Source: Sphingobacteriaceae bacterium (lineage in GTDB: Bacteria; Bacteroidota; Bacteroidia; UBA7662). Taken from it: a stretch of 64,000 nucleotides of DNA. The position numbers and the translations under genes are program-made. The stretch lies in assembly GCA_030682795.1 (NCBI GenBank), contig JAUXNJ010000044.1, positions 35,098 through 99,097 on the forward strand. The letters are read 5' to 3'. Shown here piece by piece: positions 25,625 through 33,563 of this stretch (position 1 is its first letter; every line of letters begins with the position of its first letter). A model generated the notes under the pieces. That model had not been told where the DNA came from. It was given only the letters and a program-made list of their open reading frames with translations, and did not search any database.

Positions 25625-26364
25625 TGAAGCGTTTTATTGGAGCTATATTTTTAGCCGTGCTCATGTCTGCTTGTGGGGGGGATGAGGTGGCAAAACCGGC
25701 CAGTCCCAACGGCACCGCAGGTTCTACTGCGCGTTTTTGCGCCTTTAATGATGTATTGTACGTGGTTACCAATCGGGAGTTGAAAGTATACGCCATCGAA
25801 GCCGATGGCAGTGCTCGTTTCGAAAACACCATGTTCTTAGGCAATGGCTTAGAAACCATTTTCCGACACGACAGCATTTTATACATTGGCGCCATCGACG
25901 GCATGTATTTGTACGACATTCGGAATCCCTTTCAGCCAAAACCTTATGCTAAATTTTTACACTTTGTTGCCCGGGATCCAGTGGTATCGGATGGTAGACT
26001 GGCATTTGTTACTTTGAGAAACCCAAGTAATTGGAATGGTTCTGCCCAAGGTGGCGCTTTGCAAGTAGTTGATGTATCGGATCCAACACTGCCTTTTTTA
26101 TTAACCGCCAAACAAATGAATGCGCCCAAGGGCTTAGCCTTGCACGATAGTTTACTCTTGGTGTGTGACGAAGGCATTAAGATGTACAAAGTGGATGCTT
26201 CATTGAGCCTGCCATTGTTGAAGCATATTCAGATGGAAGCTGAGGATGTAGTGGTGGTAGATGGGGTGGCCATGGTCATTGGGAAAGATGGATTGTACCA
26301 ATACGAGCTCAGGAGTGATTTAAGTATGCGCTTGTTAAGCAAGATTTCAACCAAAATACCATGA
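25621..26364 (+). CDS. LVIVD-repeat lipoprotein, second gene of a triad
   Basis: 247 residues from the ATG that overlaps the upstream stop (ATGA); a second ATG follows at once. Lipobox LMSAC (Cys18). Several propeller strands: YVVTNRELKVYAIEADG, LYIGAIDGMYLYDIRNPFQP, GALQVVDVSDPTLPFLLTA, SLLLVCDEGIKMYKVD and AMVIGKDGLYQYE, making this a fuller LVIVD-type beta-propeller than its neighbour. No catalytic residues are evident. The pair may have arisen by duplication. The next gene also overlaps by four bases. Confidence 0.8.
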   Translation: MMKRFIGAIFLAVLMSACGGDEVAKPASPNGTAGSTARFCAFNDVLYVVTNRELKVYAIEADGSARFENTMFLGNGLETIFRHDSILYIGAIDGMYLYDIRNPFQPKPYAKFLHFVARDPVVSDGRLAFVTLRNPSNWNGSAQGGALQVVDVSDPTLPFLLTAKQMNAPKGLALHDSLLLVCDEGIKMYKVDASLSLPLLKHIQMEAEDVVVVDGVAMVIGKDGLYQYELRSDLSMRLLSKISTKIP

Positions 26365-27002
26365 GAACCAAGTTGTTTTTACTCATGGCCCTGATGGGCG
26401 CATCCTTGGTGGGAGTAGCCCAAACAGAAACCAAAGCTCGGTTTCCAAGATATGCGATTATTGGAGTGAATTTGGGGCCCTTGATGCTCAATCAATTCCA
26501 GTTGGATGCGGAGTTTGGACAAGAAAACAAGTACGTATCACTGATGGTGAGCGCATTTTACGGTCAAAATGGGGCTTATTCTAATTACAATGGCGAGGTT
26601 TTTTCAAGTTCCTACAACCAGGGGCTTGGTATTGGTTTGCGTATTTATGAAACTGCTTTTGGGAATACGCGCTTTTTTTTCCAACCGAGTCTTTATTACA
26701 AGCAACTAGCTGTTTCTTATAAGACAATGCGGTTTATTCCAACAACTTACGACGGCCTTCCTGCGATGCGTTGGGGAGAGGCGGTGCAAACGGATGAATA
26801 TCGAGGTTTTGTGGGCGAAGCTTTGGCTGGATCTCAAACCTCTTTGGGGCCCATAATTGTAGAAGGTGGATTTGGATTTGTTTACCGAAATTTAAATGCC
26901 ATGCAGCCCGAGCCCAAAAGAATAAGTTCGGGGGCTGCCTGGACGGTTGGACTGAATGAATTTAGTCCGCTCCTCAATTTGAAACTAGGCTATAAGTTCT
27001 AA
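26361..27002 (+). CDS. Outer-membrane beta-barrel-like protein, third gene of a triad
   Basis: 213 residues. Signal peptide ending LVGVA|QTET. Alternating hydrophobic/polar strands with aromatic girdle residues (YVSLMVSAFYG, QGLGIGLRIYE, FFFQPSLYYKQLAVSY, IVEGGFGFVYR) and a C-terminal LKLGYKF with terminal Phe point to a small outer-membrane barrel. No specific family recognised. Overlap with the lipoprotein gene upstream suggests that the three products act together at the outer membrane. The stop shares bases with the stop of the convergent DoxX gene. Confidence 0.75.
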   Translation: MRTKLFLLMALMGASLVGVAQTETKARFPRYAIIGVNLGPLMLNQFQLDAEFGQENKYVSLMVSAFYGQNGAYSNYNGEVFSSSYNQGLGIGLRIYETAFGNTRFFFQPSLYYKQLAVSYKTMRFIPTTYDGLPAMRWGEAVQTDEYRGFVGEALAGSQTSLGPIIVEGGFGFVYRNLNAMQPEPKRISSGAAWTVGLNEFSPLLNLKLGYKF

Positions 27003-27463
27003 TGCTCTTTAATGGTCGCAGGAGGACTTAAATAAACATCTATTGACCAACGACCACCACCTCTGACCAGTAAAAACAAACTACCGAGCAACATTGCCCA
27101 ATCGGTTCTACTTCCATGCATCATTGGCCAAAAACCTTCATTTGCCAACACTTCTCCCTTGGTGGTGTAGATAGCTACCAGCATGATGATGAGCAAGGGC
27201 ATGCTGGCTAAACGGGTAGCCAATCCCAGCAAAACCGAAATGCCGCAAAGCACTTCAAAGCTTCCCACAAAGGAACCCAAGAACTCTGGGCCAGGTAAAC
27301 CGATGCGCTCAAACCGGCCAGCTCCTCGCAAGGCAGGGAATAAGAACTTTTGGACGCCCTCTGATAAAAATACGGCACCTACCGAAAGTCGGATAAGCAG
27401 GGTGCTGCTGGCCCGATCGGTTTGGAAGAGAGGATACCAGCGGTTGTTGGGTTTTATCTCCAT
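26999..27463 (-). CDS. DoxX-family membrane protein
   Basis: 154 residues with four hydrophobic helices (about 22-38, 62-80, 84-101, 124-138). LLIRLSVGAVFLSEGVQKFLFP at the N-terminus and the GFWPMMHGSRTDWAMLLGSL segment are typical of DoxX/SURF4-like proteins, implicated in quinone or thiosulfate redox chemistry and stress in other bacteria; the role here is not known. It overlaps the upstream FkbM gene by ten bases, so they share a transcript. Confidence 0.88.
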   Translation of the reverse strand: MEIKPNNRWYPLFQTDRASSTLLIRLSVGAVFLSEGVQKFLFPALRGAGRFERIGLPGPEFLGSFVGSFEVLCGISVLLGLATRLASMPLLIIMLVAIYTTKGEVLANEGFWPMMHGSRTDWAMLLGSLFLLVRGGGRWSIDVYLSPPATIKEH

Positions 27464-28230
27464 TGATGGGTGGGTTTATAAGCCCATATCAAGTCTTTGC
27501 CTTGTCTCTTGATCAGGTAGCCTAATTTTTCGAGGTAATGCATCATGCTTTGGGTGTTTTCGTTGGGAGCGCTTCCTGGATGAGTTTCCATGGCAATGCA
27601 ATTGATGGCGTCGAAGAGTGCGGCAGGACTGTTGTAGATGATGCCGTACTCCGCACCTTCACAGTCCATCTTCAACAAATCTACCTTTCTTAACTGATGC
27701 TGCTCGAAAATAGCAGCTAAGGTGGTTGAGGCTACCACCTCTTCGGTGCCTCCTGTGCTATTGGCCAACAAACTGGCCGAGGTAGTAATGTCTTGTTCAT
27801 TAAATCGCAATACAATTTCTCCAACTACATCACTTACGGCTGCATGCTGCGCTAGAAGGTTGTTTGCGGGAATGCCCGCCGTGTTTTTCTGTAACAGCTT
27901 AAAATTGCGTGCAATGGGTTCAAAGGCCAGTATTTTGGCCGCAGGGAGTTTATACCAGGCTAACAGACTAAAAAAGCCAACATTAGCACCAATATCAAGC
28001 ACTACTGGTGCTGGATCAGTAAACAGTTTTTTGGGGAGGTGCTTAAAGTAAACTTCTTCAAAAAAGCTCTCTTTGAATTCGGGAATGATTTGATTAGGTA
28101 CGCTAACATTGAATTGGTTACGTAAACGAAAGGTGAAACCCGCACCCTTTTTGCCGCTACTTTTGTACCACAAATAGGCCATCCAATTATCAATATTGCT
28201 GATCATGTTCAGCACGCGGTATGCTTTCAT
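27454..28230 (-). CDS. FkbM-family SAM-dependent methyltransferase
   Basis: 258 residues. SAM-binding motif I VVLDIGANVGFFSLLA near residues 76-91, acidic ILAFEPIARNFKLLQ (about 100-114) and the family signature VDLLKMDCEGAEYGII near 189-204. FkbM-type enzymes O-methylate sugars or polyketides, often in surface glycan synthesis; no glycan cluster is nearby, so the target is open. Translation runs into doxX. Confidence 0.9.
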   Translation of the reverse strand: MKAYRVLNMISNIDNWMAYLWYKSSGKKGAGFTFRLRNQFNVSVPNQIIPEFKESFFEEVYFKHLPKKLFTDPAPVVLDIGANVGFFSLLAWYKLPAAKILAFEPIARNFKLLQKNTAGIPANNLLAQHAAVSDVVGEIVLRFNEQDITTSASLLANSTGGTEEVVASTTLAAIFEQHQLRKVDLLKMDCEGAEYGIIYNSPAALFDAINCIAMETHPGSAPNENTQSMMHYLEKLGYLIKRQGKDLIWAYKPTHQWR

Positions 28231-28316
28231 CTACGATAAGATTTAGTCTTGCTGCCAGCAAATATATCATTTTACTGCAACTGAAACTTAGGCTATGCTG
28301 CCGCCGTTGTAAAAGC

Positions 28317-28324
28317 TATCTTTG
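28317..28324 (+). promoter_or_regulatory. -7 promoter element TATCTTTG of the M16-scpA unit
   Basis: TAnnTTTG match 19 nt before the M16 start codon. Confidence 0.6.
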
Positions 28325-28343
28325 AACGGTCTGAAGAAAAAGC

Positions 28344-29582
28344 ATGGTAACATACGAAAAACATATACTGCCCAACGGATTACGCGTGATTGCGCATCAA
28401 AATCACACGACCCAATTGGGTGCCTTTAATTTGATGTACGACGTGGGGGCCCGCGATGAGCAGGCCGACAAAACGGGTTTTGCCCATTTGTTTGAGCACC
28501 TCATGTTTGGTGGCTCGGCCAACATCCCTGAATACGATGCCGTGGCGCAACGTATTGGGGCCGAAAACAACGCATTTACCAATAACGACATCACCAATTA
28601 TTACCTCACCTTTCCTGCTAATCAGCTCGAAACAGCTTTTTGGCTCGAAAGTGACCGCATGCTGCAGCTCGATTTCAGCGAAAGGAGTCTGGAAGTGCAG
28701 CGGGCTGTAGTGATTGAAGAGTTTAAGCAACGCTATTTGAACCAACCTTATGGCGATGTGTGGCTGAAGCTGCGCCCCTTAGCTTATAAAAAGCACCCTT
28801 ACCGCTGGGCAACCATTGGCAAGGAGCTGAGTCACATCGAAAATGCCACCTTGGAGGATGTAAAGGCCTTTTTTTATGCGCATTACCGTCCCGACAATGC
28901 CGTACTCTGCGTAAGCGGTCCTTTTGAGCCCGCCCACATTTTTGCCCTGGCCGAAAAGTGGTTTGGCGACATTCCCGCTTCGAGTCGTCCCCCACGCCGG
29001 CTGCCCGCCGAACCCGAGCAATTGGCGCAACGCCGTGAGGTAGTACAGGCAGAGGTGCCTGTGGATGCACTTTACATGGCTTTCCACATGCCGGCCAAGG
29101 GAAAACCGGGCTACCATGCTACCGATATGCTCACCGATGTATTGTCGCGTGGGAAATCCTCGCGTTTGTACCGGCGCTTGGTGAAGGAGCAAGGACTGTT
29201 TAGTCAGGTAAACGCCTACATCACCGGTGAGCAAGACCCAGGTTTATTGCTGGTAAGTGGACAGCTGGTGCGGGGTGTGAAGATGGCCGATGCGGAAGCT
29301 GCCATCTGGACCGAGTTGCAGCGCTTGCAAAACGAACTGGTGCCACAGGAGGAGCTGCAAAAAAATCTCAACCAAATTGAAGCCAGCTTGGTGTTTAGTG
29401 AAACGCAAGGCTTGAACGTGGCCATGAACCTGGCCTATTACACATTACAAGGCGATACCGAAGCCATTAACAGCGATTTTGAGCACTACCAGGTGCTTAC
29501 GCCCAAAGACCTGCAAGCGCAGGCCCAACATCTTTTCCAACCTCAAAAAGCCTCTATCCTTGAATATCACGCCACCGCTTAA
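28344..29582 (+). CDS. M16-family zinc peptidase, catalytic subunit
   Basis: 412 residues without signal peptide. The inverted zinc motif HxxEH is present as His48-Leu-Phe-Glu51-His52 within TGFAHLFEHLMFGG, followed by the downstream Glu region (RAVVIEEFKQRY). The second M16 half-domain (about 180-400) is seen in AEVPVDALYMAFHMPAKG and the VLSRGKSSRLYRRLVKE segment. Paired M16B peptidases cleave peptides inside a clam-shell dimer in which one subunit is catalytic. The following gene supplies the partner. Confidence 0.94.
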   Translation: MVTYEKHILPNGLRVIAHQNHTTQLGAFNLMYDVGARDEQADKTGFAHLFEHLMFGGSANIPEYDAVAQRIGAENNAFTNNDITNYYLTFPANQLETAFWLESDRMLQLDFSERSLEVQRAVVIEEFKQRYLNQPYGDVWLKLRPLAYKKHPYRWATIGKELSHIENATLEDVKAFFYAHYRPDNAVLCVSGPFEPAHIFALAEKWFGDIPASSRPPRRLPAEPEQLAQRREVVQAEVPVDALYMAFHMPAKGKPGYHATDMLTDVLSRGKSSRLYRRLVKEQGLFSQVNAYITGEQDPGLLLVSGQLVRGVKMADAEAAIWTELQRLQNELVPQEELQKNLNQIEASLVFSETQGLNVAMNLAYYTLQGDTEAINSDFEHYQVLTPKDLQAQAQHLFQPQKASILEYHATA

Positions 29583-30849
29583 CCGCCAGCAGTCGCCCCC
29601 CGCCGCGCCCTTCGAAGCCTTCGAAATAGCGCAGGTGCGTGCCCATCAATTGGTGCACAACATCCCTGTTTATACGCTTGAGGCGGGAGAGCAGGCCGTG
29701 ATTCGCATTGATTTTGTAATCGGCAGCGGCAGCTGGGACGAGGAAGTGCGCCTGGCGGCCTCCCTCACCAATCGCATGTTGCAGGAAGGTACCCGTTTGC
29801 GCGCTGGCCGTGAAATTGCCGAGCAGCTCGACTATTATGGCGCTTATTTGCAGTATGAAGCCGGGGCCGATCGCAGTGGGATGAGTTTGTATACCTTACA
29901 CAAGCATTTGGATGCGGTGCTGCCAACGGTCTTGGAGCTATTGTTTCAACCAGGGTTTCCCTTGGCGGAGCTCGAAACCACAGTGCGTAACCACTTGCAG
30001 CAGCTCGAAGTAGATGCCCAAAAGGTGTCGAGCATGGCGCGCAGACAGTTCATGAAGTCGGTTTTTGGGGAGGAGCATCCTTACGGCTATCAAACTTTGG
30101 CAGAAGATTTAAAGGCAGTGCGGCCCGATCAGCTGGCGCGATACCACAAGCGGCATTATACTACTGATAACCTCACGGTGGTTATTGCAGGCTGGCAGCC
30201 GGAAGCGGCCTTGGCGCATTTGAACAAGGCTTTGGCCGAGTTGAGTCCTTGTAATGCCGACAAGCCCATCCGCGAGCATCAGCTGCAAACCGCAGCTCCT
30301 GGCCGCATCGAAGTGCCCAAGGCCGGTGCGTTGCAACATGCTTTGCGAATAGGAAAACCCATGATTGGCAAAAATGACCCCGATTATGTGGGATTAAAGG
30401 TGCTCAACACCCTTTTGGGTGGTTATTTTGGTTCGCGCTTGATGTCGAATTTGCGGGAAGAAAAGGGGTATACCTACGGGGTAGGCTCCGCGGTGATGTC
30501 GTACGAGCGGGCGGCTTTTTTCACCATTGCCACCGAGGTAGGGTCCGATGTATCAGAGGCTGCCATTGCAGAAATCGTGAAGGAGGTGAGCTTATTGCGC
30601 GCCGAGCCGGTGGGACAGGATGAGTTAGATGCCGTGCGCAGCTATTTGCAAGGGGTGTACCTCAGTAATTTCGACGGTGCCTTTGCTTTGGCCGACCGTT
30701 TTAAGGATGTTCACTTTTTTGGTTTGGATTACAGCTATTATGATCACTATATTTCGACCGTGCAAAGCATCACACCGGAACAATTGCATGCCCTGGCGAT
30801 CAAACACCTCGACCCAGCAACATTTATAACGGTGCGAGCAGGCAGTTAA
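29560..30849 (+). CDS. M16-family peptidase-like protein, non-catalytic partner
   Basis: About 429 residues. The HxxEH motif is absent; the corresponding segment reads LAASLTNRMLQEGT, while the R/Y pair typical of the non-catalytic subunit is kept in GGYFGSRLMSNLREEKGYTYGVGS near 305-328. No ATG exists before the conserved region; a TTG at 29560, overlapping the upstream gene by 23 bases, is the best start, so the N-terminus is uncertain. It forms a pair with the preceding catalytic gene and is followed after 11 bases by scpA. Confidence 0.88.
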   Translation: MNITPPLNRQQSPPAAPFEAFEIAQVRAHQLVHNIPVYTLEAGEQAVIRIDFVIGSGSWDEEVRLAASLTNRMLQEGTRLRAGREIAEQLDYYGAYLQYEAGADRSGMSLYTLHKHLDAVLPTVLELLFQPGFPLAELETTVRNHLQQLEVDAQKVSSMARRQFMKSVFGEEHPYGYQTLAEDLKAVRPDQLARYHKRHYTTDNLTVVIAGWQPEAALAHLNKALAELSPCNADKPIREHQLQTAAPGRIEVPKAGALQHALRIGKPMIGKNDPDYVGLKVLNTLLGGYFGSRLMSNLREEKGYTYGVGSAVMSYERAAFFTIATEVGSDVSEAAIAEIVKEVSLLRAEPVGQDELDAVRSYLQGVYLSNFDGAFALADRFKDVHFFGLDYSYYDHYISTVQSITPEQLHALAIKHLDPATFITVRAGS

Positions 30850-30860
30850 ATTTTTTTAGA

Positions 30861-31604
30861 ATGTCATTTGAGATCAAATTACAACAATTTGAGGGTCCAT
30901 TCGACTTGCTGCTCTTTTTCATAGAGCGGGACGAGCTGGACATTTATGACATTCCGATCAGCGACATTACCCGTGATTTTTTGTCCTACATTCAGGATTT
31001 GAGTGAGCTGAACATGGAGGTGGCTAGTGAGTTTATCTTAGTGGCAGCCACGCTCATGCGCATCAAGGCCAAAATGTTGTTGCCGCGTAAGGAGCTCGAT
31101 GAATCGGGCAACGAAATCGACCCACGAACCGATTTGGTGAACCGCTTGCTGGAGTATAAACGCTACAAAGCGGTGCTTAATAGCATGGCCGAGCTCGAGG
31201 AACAACAGTTGGGGCGGGTGCGTCGTGGCAATGTAGAGGAGGAGCTGGCTGCCATTCAAGCCAATTTGGGCGTGGAGCAAGAGCTCGAGCAACTCGACTT
31301 GTACCAATTACTGAAGAGCTTCAGCAAGGTGTTGCAGCGCTTTGAAGAGCGCGAAAGTGCCCCGCGCCATGTGGTAGTGCGCTACCCATACACCATCGAC
31401 GAACAAAAGGCTTATGTGGTAAGCGCCGTTAAAGTAAAGGGTAAATTGGCTTTTGAGCAGCTTTTTACGGGATTCAAAGACCGCATGCAAGCCATCTTTA
31501 CCTTTCTAGCCATCCTCGAATTGCTACAGCTGCAATTGCTCGATATCAAGATGGGGGAGGGCTACAACAGCTTTTTCTTGCTCGATAAAAAGGAGGCTGC
31601 TTGA
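30861..31604 (+). CDS. scpA: Segregation and condensation protein A
   Basis: 247 residues. Kleisin subunit that joins SMC heads and ScpB to condense the chromosome. N-terminal FEGPFDLLLFFIERDELDIYDIPI and the VAATLMRIKAKMLLPRKE helix bind the SMC neck; the C-terminal winged helix ends with FLAILELLQLQLLDIKMGEGYNSFFL. The length is usual. scpB and smc are not adjacent. Its TGA overlaps the next ATG (TGATG). Confidence 0.95.
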   Translation: MSFEIKLQQFEGPFDLLLFFIERDELDIYDIPISDITRDFLSYIQDLSELNMEVASEFILVAATLMRIKAKMLLPRKELDESGNEIDPRTDLVNRLLEYKRYKAVLNSMAELEEQQLGRVRRGNVEEELAAIQANLGVEQELEQLDLYQLLKSFSKVLQRFEERESAPRHVVVRYPYTIDEQKAYVVSAVKVKGKLAFEQLFTGFKDRMQAIFTFLAILELLQLQLLDIKMGEGYNSFFLLDKKEAA

Positions 31605-32515
31605 TGGAACATTTTTTCTCCAGCCTTTTTTTACCCATTACCCTGGTAGTCATTATGGTTGGCGTAGGCTTGTCGCTTACCCTGCAGAGCTTTCGCAACA
31701 TCATTGTGTACCCACGAGCCATTTTGCTGGGATTGGTGTCGCAAATGGTGCTGCTGCCGCTGCTGGCCTTTTGGATTGCCGACAGCATGGCCATGGCGCC
31801 AGAGTTTAAGGTTGGACTGGTACTGATTGCGGCATGCCCTGGTGGTGCCAGCGCGGGGCTCATCACCCATCTCCTGCGTGGAAATGTTGCTTTGTCGGTT
31901 TCACTCACCTCGGTCAATAGCCTTTTAACCGTTTTCACCATCCCCATCATCACTAATTTAGCACTCGAGCGTTATTTGGGGCAAACGGCGCGCATCATCT
32001 TGCCTTTTGGCAAAACCATTGTGGAGATTGGCTTGATGACCATTGTGCCGGCTTTGGTGGGGGTATTTATCCGCTATCGCAAGCCTTTATGGGCCAAAAT
32101 GCTTGAAAAACCCCTCAGAATCATCATGCCAACCTTGTTGTTGATGGCCTTTTTGGGGATTATTTTGTTTGAAAGAGGGGGAGCGGAAAGTAGTTTGGAT
32201 GATTTGCTTACCTTGATATGGCCCAACATAGCCCTCAATTTGGTGGGGATGATCATGGGCTTTCTGCTGGCCTTGGTAGCGGGATTGGGTCCAACCAGTC
32301 GCATGACCATCGCCATCGAAGTAGGTCTGCAAAACAGCTCTTTGGCCATTTTTGTATCGCAGGTTTTGCTCGGTTCCAGTGCCATGGCCATGGTGGCCGT
32401 GGTGTACGGCAGCTTCACCTTTGGCACAGCGGTTTTGTTTGGGATGGGGGTTTACCGCCTCAACAAATGGGTGCGTAAACAGCTACTTCTGCGTAAAAGA
32501 GCCCGACAGTCCTAA
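31604..32515 (+). CDS. Bile acid:sodium symporter-family (SBF/BASS) transporter
   Basis: 303 residues from the ATG coupled to the scpA stop; the TTG just before was rejected. About nine or ten membrane helices. The CPGGASAGLITHLLRGNVALSVSLTSVNSLL region (residues about 84-114) is the hallmark unwound-helix substrate site, matched in the second half by EVGLQNSSLAIFVSQ. In bacteria the family takes up organic anions such as pantoate or 2-oxoacids with sodium, rarely bile acids. No neighbouring pathway gene indicates the substrate. Confidence 0.9.
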   Translation: MEHFFSSLFLPITLVVIMVGVGLSLTLQSFRNIIVYPRAILLGLVSQMVLLPLLAFWIADSMAMAPEFKVGLVLIAACPGGASAGLITHLLRGNVALSVSLTSVNSLLTVFTIPIITNLALERYLGQTARIILPFGKTIVEIGLMTIVPALVGVFIRYRKPLWAKMLEKPLRIIMPTLLLMAFLGIILFERGGAESSLDDLLTLIWPNIALNLVGMIMGFLLALVAGLGPTSRMTIAIEVGLQNSSLAIFVSQVLLGSSAMAMVAVVYGSFTFGTAVLFGMGVYRLNKWVRKQLLLRKRARQS

Positions 32516-32629
32516 ATTTTCAGGCAGCTAGCGATTGTTGTGCCGCTTTGATTTTGAGGCAATTGGCACTGCTGGCTTGGTCGCATTTGTTTATCTCTAA
32601 TAAAAAACCGATTTATTTTGTCTCAACTA

Positions 32630-32661
32630 TTGGAGAAACGGGGGGCTATCTATTACCTTTG
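32630..32661 (+). promoter_or_regulatory. tRNA-Phe promoter (TTG, N21, TACCTTTG)
   Basis: TTG at 32630-32632 and the -7 element TACCTTTG at 32654-32661 are 21 nt apart, fitting the Bacteroidota -33/-7 layout; the tRNA starts 13 nt after the last G. Confidence 0.7.
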
Positions 32662-32673
32662 CAGTCCGTTCAG

Positions 32674-32746
32674 GGTGATGTAGCTCAGTCGGTAGAGCAA
32701 AGGACTGAAAATCCTTGTGTCGGCGGTTCGATTCCGTCCATCACCA
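32674..32746 (+). tRNA. tRNA-Phe (GAA)
   Basis: 73-nt cloverleaf. Acceptor GGTGATG/CATCACC, D stem GCTC/GAGC, anticodon stem AAGGA/TCCTT with loop CTGAAAA (anticodon GAA), T stem GGCGG/CCGTC with loop TTCGATT, discriminator A. The CCA end is not encoded. Confidence 0.97.
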
Positions 32747-32747
32747 C

Positions 32748-32785
32748 AAGCCCCGGTATCTTAGATATCGGGGCTTTGTATTTTT
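32748..32785 (+). terminator. Terminator of tRNA-Phe
   Basis: AAGCCCCG/CGGGGCTT stem extended inward by TATC/GATA around one mismatch, then T-rich sequence. Confidence 0.75.
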
Positions 32786-32794
32786 AGATGGTTT

Positions 32795-33391
32795 TTATTT
32801 GGCGAGGCGGGTCGACAAATTGCCGAAAAGACTCCTTTTGCTGCTTTTGGTCGGACCAAATACCAAGTCAGAGGTAAAACGAACATCTTCAATGGTGTAA
32901 AAGGCCTTGGGATTGTGGTTCTTAACAATGGCAATAACTGCTTTTACATCCCGGCGCTTCACCAAGGTAAAAATGAGTGCCACTTCGCCAACGCTGCCTT
33001 GAGCGTCGAGCGAGGTAACCCCGTAACCCGCCTCCCTAAGGTGCTGTACAAGCGCATTGGCAGGTTTAGCGGTGATGATTCGAATCACCAGATTGCCGAT
33101 GGCCAGCTTTTCTTCGATCCACAGGCCTATGTAGTTACCCACGGCAAAGCCCCCTGCCCAAGCCAAGAAACTCGGCCAATTGTTAGCATACTTCATGATT
33201 TGCGACATGGCTACTATCCAAATCAGTACTTCAACAAAGCCTAAGAGTGGGGCGATGCTCTTTTGTCCCCGCGCCACAAAAACAATACGTATGGTGCCAA
33301 TGGTTACGTCGGCCACCCGGGCGAAAAAGATTAAAAGAGGGATAATTACCCAGCTTACGAGCTCAGGGGAAAGGTTGTCGAATAAGGTCAT
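32795..33391 (-). CDS. DUF2179/DUF5698 (UPF0316) membrane protein
   Basis: 198 residues. Three hydrophobic helices in the first 95 residues (WVIIPLLIFFARVADVTIGTIRIVFV, LLGFVEVLIWIVAMSQIM, FLAWAGGFAVGNYIGLWIEEKLAIG), followed by a soluble DUF2179 domain (about 120-180: AGYGVTSLDAQGSVGEVALIFTLVKRRDV, FYTIEDVRF). The family is widespread and of unknown function. Single gene. Confidence 0.9.
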   Translation of the reverse strand: MTLFDNLSPELVSWVIIPLLIFFARVADVTIGTIRIVFVARGQKSIAPLLGFVEVLIWIVAMSQIMKYANNWPSFLAWAGGFAVGNYIGLWIEEKLAIGNLVIRIITAKPANALVQHLREAGYGVTSLDAQGSVGEVALIFTLVKRRDVKAVIAIVKNHNPKAFYTIEDVRFTSDLVFGPTKSSKRSLFGNLSTRLAK

Positions 33392-33428
33392 GGAGAGGTA
33401 GGATTTACAAAGACAAAGTTCATTGGAT

Positions 33429-33559
33429 ATTTCGAAAAAAATATGCGATTTAATTCGAAATAAATTTTTTTAAATGAAAACGATTTACTTGATTTGAAAT
33501 GCGGGATAAAAAGGTCTGAAATGACCTCAAATGCATGCCGCTCCTAAAATCTAATTTCG
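33429..33559 (+). promoter_or_regulatory. Candidate regulatory region of susC/susD
   Basis: Two inverted repeats lie upstream of susC: ATTTCGAA at 33429-33436 with TTCGAAAT at 33454-33461, and AGGTC-N6-GACCT at 33512-33527. A one-mismatch -7 element, TAATTTCG (33552-33559), ends four bases before the start codon. The second repeat would overlap the -33 region, a plausible operator position. No regulator gene is adjacent. Confidence 0.4.
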
Positions 33560-33563
33560 TTGT

